Positions 7,914-16,491 of a stretch of DNA of 44,230 bases are shown here, piece by piece (positions within the stretch are counted from its first letter, which is position 1; each line of letters begins with the position of its first letter). The notes beneath the pieces are model-generated. The model had not been told where the DNA came from. It did not search any database and saw only the letters and a list, made by a program, of their open reading frames with translations. The DNA lies in the NCBI GenBank assembly GCA_003599885.1, contig QZKW01000040.1, forward strand, positions 1 to 44,230, given 5' to 3'. Origin of the DNA: Desulfobacteraceae bacterium (lineage in GTDB: Bacteria; Desulfobacterota; Desulfobacteria; Desulfobacterales; Desulfosalsimonadaceae). The translations under genes were made by a program, and so were the position numbers.

Positions 7914-9671
7914 TTATATTTTTTTACAATATCCTCTATTTTTTTCTTTTCTTCGTATTTCATTATTTCTGTCCCGTCCGGTGATGATTTCTTTTTGCTT
8001 TTCTTTGCCCCGGACAGTCCTTTCCACAAAACAGGCTTTTCCGGTAAACGGATCTTTCCCTGTCCAGTACATGAGGGTGGCGTATGTGGAAGGCGTGGGG
8101 GTGAAAATCTGAACCTGTTCCGGGAGAAGGCCCAGGTTTTTGACGGCAAAGGACCGAAGCCCCGCCATGTCGGATTCCGTACAGCCGGGGTGGGCCGCAA
8201 TCAGATAATAGGTTAGAAACTGGTCAAGCCCCTGCCGCCGGGTCTGCCGGTCAAACAGGTCTTTAAATTTCAGCAGGCTGTCGGCCCCTGGTTTTCCCAT
8301 TTTTTCAAGCACATGGGGCTCGGTATGCTCCGGTGCAATCTTCATTTGGCCGGAAACGTGGTGACGCACCAAATCCTTCAGATACCTTGCTCCGTTTTTC
8401 CGGTCCGCCAGAATCAAGTCGTGACGGATGCCTGACGCCACCACGATTTTCCGCACTCCGGGAACGCCCCGAAGCGCGGCAAGCAAATCGATCTGGGGGC
8501 TGTGATTGATGGAAAGGCTGGGGCAGGGCTTTGGAAACAGGCACCGCTTGTCCGGACAGCTTCCCTTGGTTTGTTTGCGGGGGCATTCGATGGCGTACAT
8601 ATTGGCTGTCGGCCCGCCCACGTCCGCGATGACGCCTTTAAATCCCGGATGTTCCGTCAGACGCCGGGCTTCCTCCACAATCGACCGGCGGCTTCGCGAT
8701 ACCACCTGACGGCCCTGATGAACGGCAATGGCGCAGTAGTTGCATTCCCCGTAGCATCCCCGATGGGTGGTGATGGAAAACCGGATGGTGTCCAGGGCGC
8801 GGACTTTTCCCTGTCTTTTATAATATGGATGGAGTTCCCGCTCGTAAGGCAGCTCATGTACGGCGTCCAGCTCCGGAACGGACAGCATTGCAGCAGGCGG
8901 GTTTTGAACCAGATACCGGGTGTCCTGTTTCTGGGCCAGGCAAGCGGCGGTCTGGGGATCATTGTTGCGGTAAAACCCATGAAACATTTCTGTAAACACG
9001 TCTTTATTTTCAGCGCAGGATTCATGGGAAGGCAGTTCTATGCACCCGTCCGGAATGGTTGCCGAGGCATAACAAATCCCCCGGATACTCCGGAGGGCTG
9101 CATCATCCCGGTTGCGGATGGCCCCTGCCAGTTCTACAATGCTGCGTTCCGCCATGCCGTAGACCAGATAATCGGCTTTGGCGTCAAACAGGATGGAGCG
9201 CCGGATGCGGTTCGTCCAGAAATCATAATGGCTGACCCGCCGCAGGCTGGCCTCGATCCCGCCCAGCACAATCGGGGCCGTGGGTTTAAAATGTTTTCGG
9301 ATGAGATTGGCGTACGCGATGACGGCCCGGTCCGGCCGCCGGTTGTTGACGCCCCCCGGCGTATAGTCATCCTTCTGGCGCTTTTTTCCGGTGGCTGTCC
9401 AGTTGGCCACCATGGAATCCACGCTGCCGCCGGTAACGCCCCAGAACAGGGCCGGTTCGCCAAGGCGACGGATGTCCTGACCCGCATCACTCGATGCAAT
9501 GTCCGGCTGGGCAATAATACCGACCCGGTATCCGGCTTTGACCAGCACCCGGCCGATCACCGCCGCCCCGATATACGGGGAATCGATATAGCTGTCCCCC
9601 GTTATCAGGATCACATCCAGGCCGTCCCAGCCAAGGTGTTGCATTTCTTCTGTTGTTGTGGGGAGGAACAC
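7914..9671 (-). CDS. ygiQ: YgiQ-family radical SAM protein
   Basis: This 585-residue protein starts at a GTG at 9671, chosen because it preserves the conserved YgiQ N-terminus FLPTT..EM...GWDGLDVILITGD. The radical SAM cluster motif is CYGECNYC (Cys 306, 310, 313), embedded in RFSITTHRGCYGEC. Other family landmarks are GGIEASLRR, DYLVYGMAE and KIAPEHTEPHVL. YgiQ proteins (UPF0313) are widespread but their reaction is unknown. E. coli YgiQ is about 740 residues, so this version is C-terminally short; it ends in a lysine/arginine-rich tail (GKEKQKEIITGRDRNNEIR). It runs convergent to nrfHA. The gene behind it in the same direction is the MscS channel, 55 bases away. Confidence 0.9.
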   Translation of the reverse strand: MFLPTTTEEMQHLGWDGLDVILITGDSYIDSPYIGAAVIGRVLVKAGYRVGIIAQPDIASSDAGQDIRRLGEPALFWGVTGGSVDSMVANWTATGKKRQKDDYTPGGVNNRRPDRAVIAYANLIRKHFKPTAPIVLGGIEASLRRVSHYDFWTNRIRRSILFDAKADYLVYGMAERSIVELAGAIRNRDDAALRSIRGICYASATIPDGCIELPSHESCAENKDVFTEMFHGFYRNNDPQTAACLAQKQDTRYLVQNPPAAMLSVPELDAVHELPYERELHPYYKRQGKVRALDTIRFSITTHRGCYGECNYCAIAVHQGRQVVSRSRRSIVEEARRLTEHPGFKGVIADVGGPTANMYAIECPRKQTKGSCPDKRCLFPKPCPSLSINHSPQIDLLAALRGVPGVRKIVVASGIRHDLILADRKNGARYLKDLVRHHVSGQMKIAPEHTEPHVLEKMGKPGADSLLKFKDLFDRQTRRQGLDQFLTYYLIAAHPGCTESDMAGLRSFAVKNLGLLPEQVQIFTPTPSTYATLMYWTGKDPFTGKACFVERTVRGKEKQKEIITGRDRNNEIRRKEKNRGYCKKI

Positions 9672-9726
9672 GGCATTACACCTTTCGCATCAACGGCTGT
9701 TTCCGGACAGGTTTCGCTTCAATCTT

Positions 9727-12246
9727 TCATTCAGCGGAGGGAACAAGATTCTCCGGATTTTTCGGAGGGTTCAATCCGGAGCGGACATGAATATCCATCT
9801 GGGGAAAGGCGATTTCAATATTTCTTTCCCTGAACAGCCGGTCGATTTCAAACCGGACGTCGGATTCCACTGCATAAAAATATTCCAGCCGGGTCCAGAA
9901 CCGGAGCAGAAAGGTCAGGGAACTGTCGCCAAAATTCTTAAAAATTACATCGGGTTTGGGGAGCTTTAACACCCTCGGCGTTTTCTCCGCCACCTCCATC
10001 AGCGTATCCCTCACCAGCGCCACATCCGAACCGTAAGCCACGCCGACTTCCACATTCCGGCGAATGCGCTTGTCCTTAAAACTCCAGTTGGTGACCTGGG
10101 AACTGATCAAATCGGAATTCGGAATAATCAAAGACGCATTGTCATAAGTCTGAACAATGGTGGCCCGGACATTGATTTCCCTGACCTTCGCCCAAATCCC
10201 GTTGACTTCAATATCATCCCCCACCTGAATGGGCCGTTCAAACAGCAGAATAATGCCGCTCATAAAATTATTGAATATCGCCTGAAGGCCGAAACCAAGC
10301 CCGATGCCTAGCGCCCCAAGAACCACCGTCATGGAGGTGGCGGTAAAGCCCACGGCGTTTAATGCAAACAAAATACCCGCTGACCAGATCAGATATACCG
10401 AGATGGTGACCACCGATTCCTGAAGCCCTTCATCCATGCCGCTCTGATGCAGAATTTTTTTCCGGAACACATGCTGCCAGGTTTTGGAAACCGCTTTGAC
10501 CAGAAGGAGGATAAGAATCGCGATAATAAATCCCAAAAGGCTGAACCGCATACTGCCCACCTGGAACGTGTGTTGCAGAAAATCAAAAATGCCTACCAGC
10601 ACTGTCTGCTTGCCGCCCCAGGCAAAGACCAGAAAGATGATAAAGCCCGTAAACCAGGCCGCCAGGGACACCTGATACACCGCCCAGCTGATGGAATCTT
10701 TGTGCGCTTCGGATGCTTCATCCCCAGGCTCCATTTTCGGATTCCATTCCCGCAGCACCATAATGACAAGTCCGGCCCAGAGAAGCACGACCAGAGTTCT
10801 GCCCCAGGAAGCGAACCAGTAAAGCACCAGCATCCCGAAACCGGCCAGTTCCAGTACAAACCCCGCTATAATAATTGCGAAAGTAACGCTTTTGACGGAT
10901 GTGATTCCGGCTTTCTTTTTTGGTGAGAGCGCTGCAACTTCAGGCTGATGCACAACGGCTTTCCAGAAAAAAAGGCTCCACGCATACAGGCCTGCTACAA
11001 AAAACACGCGCAATAAAATTAAAACCGAACTGCCGCCGCCGCCAAGCCAGGAAAGAACCACATACGTCATGGAAAACCATTTGGAACTCCGGACCAGCAG
11101 GCGGAGATAAAAGGCCGGTTTCCCGGAAACCAGGGTGGCCTCTTCGCCGCAATACTGTTTTACGGCATCCAGGCACCATTGTGAAAACAGCCAGATCATC
11201 AGCAGATTCAGAACGACTGACATGATGGGGGTTTTGGCCTGAAAGGGCCCGGCCTGGTCGTAAGCGTAAAGAAACAGGGTGACCGACAAAAGAACCCATG
11301 ATTGCTGGACTATCCGGAGCATCTGCTGGTTCCAGAAGCGCCCGGCCAACCGGGGATGGTCCTGAATTTTAAACAGATATTTCCGGATGCGGCAGGCTAT
11401 ATACAAAACAATGGAAAAAAGCAGAATGAACGAAACCAGAAGAATGCCGCCGGATGTCCGGATAAAGTCAAGTTGAAGTTTCCAGAATGTACCGGTCGTC
11501 GCTGTCCGGATCTTTTCCATCAGCGGTTTCGCATCATCTATGATTCGCTGAAACCCGATACTTATCAGAAAGTTCTGGCGTTCCAGAAGGTTCTCTTTTT
11601 TCTTCCGGGTGATGGTTTCATTCAATTTATCCGACAATGCTTTGAAATTTTGCTGTATTTCCTTGAACGGCACCATCATGTCCGAATAAAGGGCATCCAT
11701 TTTTACAAACATGTGCTCTTTGTCCTTCAGCACGGTCACCAGCTTTTTAAACCGGCTGGTCACAGCGGCGGTTTCTTTTTTCAGCGTGATATCGGACAAA
11801 ATTTCAAGCAACTGTGTTTCGGTGCCCGCGAGCTGCTCTCTTGTCTGATCGAGCAGCGGGGAAATCCCGGCCTGCTTTGCCGTCAGATCAATAATTTTTT
11901 TGTTGATCTCCTCGGCCTGGGTCCGGGCTTCAAGCCATGCCTTTTCAAGGTCTTCCACCTTGGCTTTTTCGGACTGGATCAGCAGGTTATTATAGATGGG
12001 CAACTGGATTTTATAGGCGTTGATCTCCGCCAGAGTGGTTTTTTTCAGCTCTTCCGCCTGGCTGAAGATGGTTTTCAGGTTGTCGATGTTTTTTAATTCG
12101 TTATTCAGCACGTCATCAATAGACGTTTTTAAAGCGTCCATCTTAGAAGGTGCTGATTCCTTGCCAAAGGCGACGGGTGCAAGAAGAACCCCCACCAAAA
12201 AAAGTCCCACAAGGACGGATGGTTGAAACCGATAGAATTTCCTCAC
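9727..12246 (-). CDS. Large MscS-family mechanosensitive channel
   Basis: I chose the GTG at 12246 (about 839 residues). It follows AAAGGAAG at good spacing and lies just after the corA stop; an ATG at 12312 would lie within corA. The order is: signal peptide (PSVLVGLFLVGVLLAPVAFG), a long periplasmic coiled-coil region (about 30-270) rich in Glu/Lys, about ten membrane helices, and a C-terminal MscS module. The module has the pore helix GALGIGLGFGLQAIFNNF, the beta domain FERPIQVGDDIEVNG and NSDLISSQVTNWS, and a cytoplasmic alpha-beta cage. The layout resembles the long MscK/MscM-like channels that release osmolytes on hypo-osmotic shock. It lies 22 bases behind corA and is probably co-transcribed with it. 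Confidence 0.9.
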   Translation of the reverse strand: MRKFYRFQPSVLVGLFLVGVLLAPVAFGKESAPSKMDALKTSIDDVLNNELKNIDNLKTIFSQAEELKKTTLAEINAYKIQLPIYNNLLIQSEKAKVEDLEKAWLEARTQAEEINKKIIDLTAKQAGISPLLDQTREQLAGTETQLLEILSDITLKKETAAVTSRFKKLVTVLKDKEHMFVKMDALYSDMMVPFKEIQQNFKALSDKLNETITRKKKENLLERQNFLISIGFQRIIDDAKPLMEKIRTATTGTFWKLQLDFIRTSGGILLVSFILLFSIVLYIACRIRKYLFKIQDHPRLAGRFWNQQMLRIVQQSWVLLSVTLFLYAYDQAGPFQAKTPIMSVVLNLLMIWLFSQWCLDAVKQYCGEEATLVSGKPAFYLRLLVRSSKWFSMTYVVLSWLGGGGSSVLILLRVFFVAGLYAWSLFFWKAVVHQPEVAALSPKKKAGITSVKSVTFAIIIAGFVLELAGFGMLVLYWFASWGRTLVVLLWAGLVIMVLREWNPKMEPGDEASEAHKDSISWAVYQVSLAAWFTGFIIFLVFAWGGKQTVLVGIFDFLQHTFQVGSMRFSLLGFIIAILILLLVKAVSKTWQHVFRKKILHQSGMDEGLQESVVTISVYLIWSAGILFALNAVGFTATSMTVVLGALGIGLGFGLQAIFNNFMSGIILLFERPIQVGDDIEVNGIWAKVREINVRATIVQTYDNASLIIPNSDLISSQVTNWSFKDKRIRRNVEVGVAYGSDVALVRDTLMEVAEKTPRVLKLPKPDVIFKNFGDSSLTFLLRFWTRLEYFYAVESDVRFEIDRLFRERNIEIAFPQMDIHVRSGLNPPKNPENLVPSAE

Positions 12247-12268
12247 GTTTTCTTCCTTTTTACTTTTT

Positions 12269-13327
12269 TTATAGCCATTTTCTGGTTTTAAACCAGATAA
12301 CCATGGAAACAAAGACCGCCGCCGCCACTGCCCAGAAAACCGGATACCCGTATTGCCACTCCAGTTCCGGCATGAACCTGAAATTCATACCGTAAACACC
12401 GGCAAAAAACGTCAGGGGGATAAACAGGGTGGCCATTACCGTCAATACTTTCATGGTCTCATTCATTTTCAGGCTGACGGTCGACATATAGCATTCCAGA
12501 ATTCCCGCCAGGAGGTCCCGATAGGTTTCGATGGTATCAATCACCTGGATGACATGGTCATATACATCCTGAAGATAGATCAGGACATATCCCTCAATCA
12601 GGCCGGATTCCCCTCTCAACAGGCTGTTGATCATTTCCCGCATGGGCCAGATGGATTTCCGCAAATACACGACCTGATGCCGGGCCGCATGGATGGCTGC
12701 CAGTGTTTTCTGTGTCGGGCGCTCCAGCGCTTCCTGCTGAAGTCCTTCAATCTCATCTCCGAGCTGCTCCAGGACCAGAAAGTAATGGTCGACGATCGTG
12801 TCCACGAGCGTGTATGCCAGATATCCCGCGCCGGATTTCCGGATCCGGCCTTTGCCTTTTTGAATCCGTTCGCGAACCGATTCGAACACATCCCCTTCTC
12901 TTTCCTGAAAAGAAATGAGAAAACCGCTTCCCAGAATGATGCACACATGCTCAAACTGCAATTGGCCGGAGTCCGGTTCCCAAAAAATCATTTTCAGCAC
13001 GGCAAACAGATAGTCTTCGTAATCATCAATTTTGGCCCGGTGCTGGGTGTTGACGATGTCTTCCAGAAGCAGGGGATGAAGATGAAACCGTTTCCCGATT
13101 TTTTCAATCACCTCCATCTTGTGAATGCCGGACACATTGATCCAGGTGACCGATTCCCCGTTCTTGTCATGCAGAAGCTCATCAACCGATACTTCCGCCG
13201 CGTCGCTGGCCTGATGTTCATTGTAGGTAATAACAGAAATTTTTACGGGTTCGTCGGTCTTGTCGCCGACATAAATCAAAGACCCCGGAGAAACGCCGAT
13301 CTTTTTTTTTCTGGATTTACGGGCCAT
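12269..13327 (-). CDS. corA: CorA-type magnesium/cobalt transporter
   Basis: This 352-residue protein starts at an ATG at 13327 preceded by GGGAGGG. It has a large acidic cytoplasmic N-terminal alpha/beta domain (starting KKIGVSPGSLIYVG), a long helical stalk (LEQLGDEIEGLQQEAL) and two C-terminal membrane helices. The CorA signature YGMNF sits at the end of the first helix (LFIPLTFFAGVYGMNF), which is the ion-selectivity loop in this family. The length matches the usual 320-370. CorA pentamers import Mg2+ across the inner membrane. The gene heads a likely two-gene unit with the downstream mechanosensitive channel and is divergent from the hsp20 pair. Confidence 0.95.
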   Translation of the reverse strand: MARKSRKKKIGVSPGSLIYVGDKTDEPVKISVITYNEHQASDAAEVSVDELLHDKNGESVTWINVSGIHKMEVIEKIGKRFHLHPLLLEDIVNTQHRAKIDDYEDYLFAVLKMIFWEPDSGQLQFEHVCIILGSGFLISFQEREGDVFESVRERIQKGKGRIRKSGAGYLAYTLVDTIVDHYFLVLEQLGDEIEGLQQEALERPTQKTLAAIHAARHQVVYLRKSIWPMREMINSLLRGESGLIEGYVLIYLQDVYDHVIQVIDTIETYRDLLAGILECYMSTVSLKMNETMKVLTVMATLFIPLTFFAGVYGMNFRFMPELEWQYGYPVFWAVAAAVFVSMVIWFKTRKWL

Positions 13328-13493
13328 TTACGCCCTCCCTGCTTGAAAAAATCATTATTTAAAAAAAACAGAAATCATTAGATACGCAAAAGTCTATTAT
13401 GCGTAAATTATCCGTCCATTATCAATAAAAACTATTTCAAACGCCAACGGCGGACTTTTATTATGTCCCAGAAAAAATTCCCTGGAATTTCTC

Positions 13494-13521
13494 TTGACAC
13501 GGTTTGGGGCATGATTATTTT
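13494..13521 (+). promoter_or_regulatory. Candidate sigma-70-type promoter of the hsp20 pair
   Basis: TTGACA (13494-13499) is followed after 16 bases by TATTTT (13516-13521) in an AT-rich run continuing TATATA. The first hsp20 start is 80 bases further on, behind GAAAGGAGG. The adjacent CTCTTGACAC also partly resembles a sigma-32 -35 element, which would fit a heat-shock gene, but no clear CCCCAT-type -10 box is present. No CIRCE repeat was seen. Confidence 0.55.
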
Positions 13522-13601
13522 ATATACGAAAAAAGGCAACAACATGTTGATATTTAAATAGTTAATTGATTAATCCGTAAACCAGAAAGGAGGAATGTGT
13601 T

Positions 13602-14060
13602 ATGTTAATCAGAAGAATTTTCAATAACCCGGCATTATACAGGAATCCGTTTAATGAGCTGGAGCAGATGAGACGCCGGATGGATATGCTGGCCGGCAAT
13701 CTGTTCGGAGGTGTTCCCCAGCAGGCGGTTGCCTCCGGAGTGTATCCGGCGCTCAATGTGACTGAAAACAAAGACACGTATTATATTCGCGCCGAACTTC
13801 CGGGATTGAAACAGGAAGATCTGGATATTCAGGCCACAGGAAAAAGCATTTCCATTTCCGGCCAGAAAAAGATCGCGCCAGAGGATGACAATGCAAAATA
13901 TCACCGCAGGGAGCGGGAAGCCGGAAAATTTTCCAGAATCATTGATGTGGCGGATAATATTGATACGGAAAAAGTGGAAGCCCGCCTTGCCGATGGTATT
14001 CTGACCATCACGATACCCAAGGCGGAAACCGCCAAACCCAGACAAATTACGATTCAATAA
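13602..14060 (+). CDS. Hsp20 small heat-shock protein (first copy)
   Basis: This 152-residue protein starts with MLIRRIFNNPALYRNPFNEL behind a strong AGAAAGGAGG site. A short N-terminal arm precedes the alpha-crystallin domain (about 47-145: YPALNVTENKDTYYIRAELPG ... GQKKI ... ADGILTITIPK). The conserved A-x-x-x-n-G-v-L motif is ARLADGILTI, and the C-terminal arm ends in RQITIQ, an I-x-I-type anchor. It acts as an ATP-independent holdase that forms oligomers in the cytoplasm and binds unfolding proteins. It is paired with a second, divergent Hsp20 gene 23 bases downstream, a frequent arrangement in which the two proteins may co-assemble. Confidence 0.95.
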   Translation: MLIRRIFNNPALYRNPFNELEQMRRRMDMLAGNLFGGVPQQAVASGVYPALNVTENKDTYYIRAELPGLKQEDLDIQATGKSISISGQKKIAPEDDNAKYHRREREAGKFSRIIDVADNIDTEKVEARLADGILTITIPKAETAKPRQITIQ

Positions 14061-14083
14061 ACCGGTTGAAAGGAGGGATTTCC

Positions 14084-14488
14084 ATGACTGATTCAAAAGA
14101 ACTTCAGGCCAGAGAAAAGCAGGAAGTCGCCGCTCCGGCCGAGCATACAAAACCAGGATTACTGTTTACCCCGGCAGTGGATATTTTTGAGACAGAGTCC
14201 CAGATCACGCTGCTTGCTGATATGCCGGGAGTGGCTTCCAAAAACCTGAACATTGATCTTCGGGACGACACGCTGACCCTGACCGGCGACATTGACCCGT
14301 TTGAAGGGCCGGATGAGAAGGACATTCTCATCGAATATGAAGTGGGAAAATATTTCAGGCAGTTCACGCTTTCCGAAGTGATCGATCAGGAAAAAATCGA
14401 GGCGAACCTCAGCGACGGGGTGCTGCGATTAACGCTGCCGAAAGTGGAAAAAGCAAAACCCAGAAAAATTGCCATCAACGCCGCGTAA
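14084..14488 (+). CDS. Hsp20 small heat-shock protein (second copy)
   Basis: This protein has 134 residues from the ATG at 14084, chosen because GAAAGGAGGG lies just upstream of it; the in-frame ATG at 14066 overlaps that ribosome-binding site. The alpha-crystallin domain runs from about residue 27 (FTPAVDIFETESQITLLADM) to SDGVLRLTLPK, and the C-terminal anchor is PRKIAINAA. It differs clearly from the first copy in sequence and has a polar N-terminus (MTDSKELQAREKQEVAAPAE). It belongs to the same holdase family and is expected to share a transcript with its neighbour. Confidence 0.95.
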   Translation: MTDSKELQAREKQEVAAPAEHTKPGLLFTPAVDIFETESQITLLADMPGVASKNLNIDLRDDTLTLTGDIDPFEGPDEKDILIEYEVGKYFRQFTLSEVIDQEKIEANLSDGVLRLTLPKVEKAKPRKIAINAA

Positions 14489-14499
14489 CCATACCAACC

Positions 14500-14543
14500 G
14501 CCGGAGGCCTTGGGGAAGGTCTCCGGCAATAAAATCCTTTTTT
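14500..14543 (+). terminator. Probable terminator after the hsp20 pair
   Basis: GCCGGAG (14500-14506) pairs with CTCCGGC (14521-14527), and the inner CCTT/AAGG extends the stem. An A-rich gap leads to CCTTTTTT ending at 14543. The U-run is about ten bases from the stem, so this is a reasonable but not ideal intrinsic terminator. It starts 12 bases after the second hsp20 stop, facing the convergent AOR gene. Confidence 0.55.
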
Positions 14544-14633
14544 AATCAAACCGGTTTCGTCAAACATCAGGGTGCCGTTGAGACAGCCAGGACCGTCATT
14601 GGACGTTGTCGGGAGGTTGTCAGCGGTTAAGGA

Positions 14634-16487
14634 TTAGCCATAGAGATCACTTGCCGCGAACTCAAGTCCAAGTTCCTTTAATTTTTCCTTTTTCGGCTTT
14701 CCGGTGTCCCAGTCCCAGTGGCTGACGGTGTAGAATTCCTTGAGCATCATGTCCATGTCCGGTTCAATCCCGGCGGTGCCGCCTTCGCTTAAGGCCTTGC
14801 GGGCAATGTCCGGAATATGGTCATCTTCGCGGGTGACCCCCAGTTTGTTGTTGATGGCGCGTTTCAGGTTCAATGACCGTTCCCCGAAAGTCAGAAGATC
14901 CATGGCCTTGAATTTATATCCCGTGATATCGGCCAGTATCGCAGCAATCATCGGGGCCGGCAGCGGTGAAAACTGGCAGAGAGTAAAACTGTTGTAAAGC
15001 TCGCAAAAACTTAAAATTTTCGCCGTCAGCGCCCCTTTCTGGGCGGGATTGTTTTTATCGGTGAAGGTGATGCCAAGGGCCAGTCCCACTTCGTTTCCCG
15101 GCGCATCCATGGAATAGAAAGCGCCTTTCAGATGGCATGCGCCCCTGGGTCCCACGGCATACGACAAGGCTGCGCCCTGATAGGCCCTCGGGTCGTGCAT
15201 GGGAAATTCCAGGCCTTTTACATGGGCCGCCTCTTCCGGGTCCGCCCCAAGCTCTATCGCCATCTGCCGGACGCCTTTTGACAGGAGTTTCCCGATGCCT
15301 TCCTGCCGCACGATCATTTCAACCAGCCGTATAATCGTCTGGCCGTCACCCCACTTGATCGCCATGCCCGCCTTTTCTTCAGTGAGAATACCTTTTTCAA
15401 AAAGGTGCATGGCAAAGGCGATGGATACACCGGCGGATATGGTGTCAATGCCGTGGGCATTGCAGAGGTGGTTGGCCATGACGATGGAATCCATGTCGAA
15501 ATTCATGCACAGCGGGCCGAACGCGCCCACGGTTTCATATTCCGGGCCATCCACCTGTTTGATGATGTTTTTTGAAAACTCCGGGGCAAAATCCTTGATG
15601 ATCCGGCCGCATCCAATGGGGCACCCGGAACAGGCGTAGCTTCCCATGCGATAGCGGTTCCGGAATGCCGGCCCGTGAATTTTCGCCGCCGGAAAAACAG
15701 ATTTGGTAAAATATTTTGCGGGCGCATCCCCCAGCCGCATGGACAGGTCCATATAAAAATTGGTGCCATACAGTTTATACGCCTGGGTGTAGGCGTTGCT
15801 TTGAATGGCGTCCCGCGCATCAGAGATGGTCTGCTTCAGTCTTTCCGGATTGGCAATGCGGGTTTTTTTGTTGCCGGACACTACCAGGGCCTTGAGGTTT
15901 TTAGACCCCATGAGCGCGCCCATGCCGCATCGTCCGGCCGCCCGGCCTTCATCATTCATAATATTCGAATAATTAATCAGGCCTTCGCCGCCGGCGCCGA
16001 TACAGGCGATGGACGCCTTGTCATCTACTTCCGCCTTGATTTTTTCCTGGGTCTCGTAAATGTCGCCTTTTCCCCAAAGGTGTGAGGCTTTCCTGATTTC
16101 AGCAACCCCGTCTTTCACATAAACATACACCGGTTTTTTCGCCTTTCCGGTGATCAGAATTCCGTCAAAGCCTGTGCCTTTGAGGCGCATCGGAAACTTC
16201 CCGCCCGTGGTGGCTTCGCCCCAAAGCCCCGTTCCCGGTGATATCCCGCAGATAGCGGCCCGGCTGACCATGGGGACATTGGAGCCCGTAAACGGCCCCG
16301 TGGCAAAGATGATGGGGTTATCCGGCGACAGCGGATCCATGCCCGGTTTTACATAATCGTAAATGAGCCTGGCGGCCAGCGTAGAACCACCGACATAGGT
16401 TTTCAGATCATCGTCTTTGATGGTCAGTTCGCTTGTTTCTGCGGTGGTCAGATCAATTTTCAGGAATTTTCCAAAATAGCCTTTCAT
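14634..16487 (-). CDS. Tungsten-type aldehyde:ferredoxin oxidoreductase (AOR family)
   Basis: This protein has 617 residues from the ATG at 16487, preceded by GGAGGTAG; it begins MKGYFGKFLKIDLTT as AOR proteins do. The N-terminal pterin-binding part contains YVGGSTLAARL, TGPFTGSNVPM and GEATTGGKFP. The [4Fe-4S] cysteines are in ACSGCPIGCGR (Cys 286, 289, 293), with a distal Cys near 495, as in Pyrococcus AOR. Family enzymes use a tungsto-bispyranopterin to oxidise aldehydes to carboxylic acids with ferredoxin as acceptor, or the reverse. The gene is 4 bases behind an iron alcohol dehydrogenase, so an alcohol-aldehyde-acid route is likely. The substrate cannot be read from the sequence. Confidence 0.93.
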   Translation of the reverse strand: MKGYFGKFLKIDLTTAETSELTIKDDDLKTYVGGSTLAARLIYDYVKPGMDPLSPDNPIIFATGPFTGSNVPMVSRAAICGISPGTGLWGEATTGGKFPMRLKGTGFDGILITGKAKKPVYVYVKDGVAEIRKASHLWGKGDIYETQEKIKAEVDDKASIACIGAGGEGLINYSNIMNDEGRAAGRCGMGALMGSKNLKALVVSGNKKTRIANPERLKQTISDARDAIQSNAYTQAYKLYGTNFYMDLSMRLGDAPAKYFTKSVFPAAKIHGPAFRNRYRMGSYACSGCPIGCGRIIKDFAPEFSKNIIKQVDGPEYETVGAFGPLCMNFDMDSIVMANHLCNAHGIDTISAGVSIAFAMHLFEKGILTEEKAGMAIKWGDGQTIIRLVEMIVRQEGIGKLLSKGVRQMAIELGADPEEAAHVKGLEFPMHDPRAYQGAALSYAVGPRGACHLKGAFYSMDAPGNEVGLALGITFTDKNNPAQKGALTAKILSFCELYNSFTLCQFSPLPAPMIAAILADITGYKFKAMDLLTFGERSLNLKRAINNKLGVTREDDHIPDIARKALSEGGTAGIEPDMDMMLKEFYTVSHWDWDTGKPKKEKLKELGLEFAASDLYG

Positions 16488-16491
16488 GAAT

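Noticed and set aside
8502-9833. 443-codon open frame on the plus strand
   Set aside because: It lies wholly antisense to ygiQ and its neighbour, has no recognisable motif or ribosome-binding site, and ygiQ is clearly the real gene.
12353-13381. 342-codon open frame on the plus strand
   Set aside because: It is the antisense shadow of corA, which has unmistakable CorA motifs.
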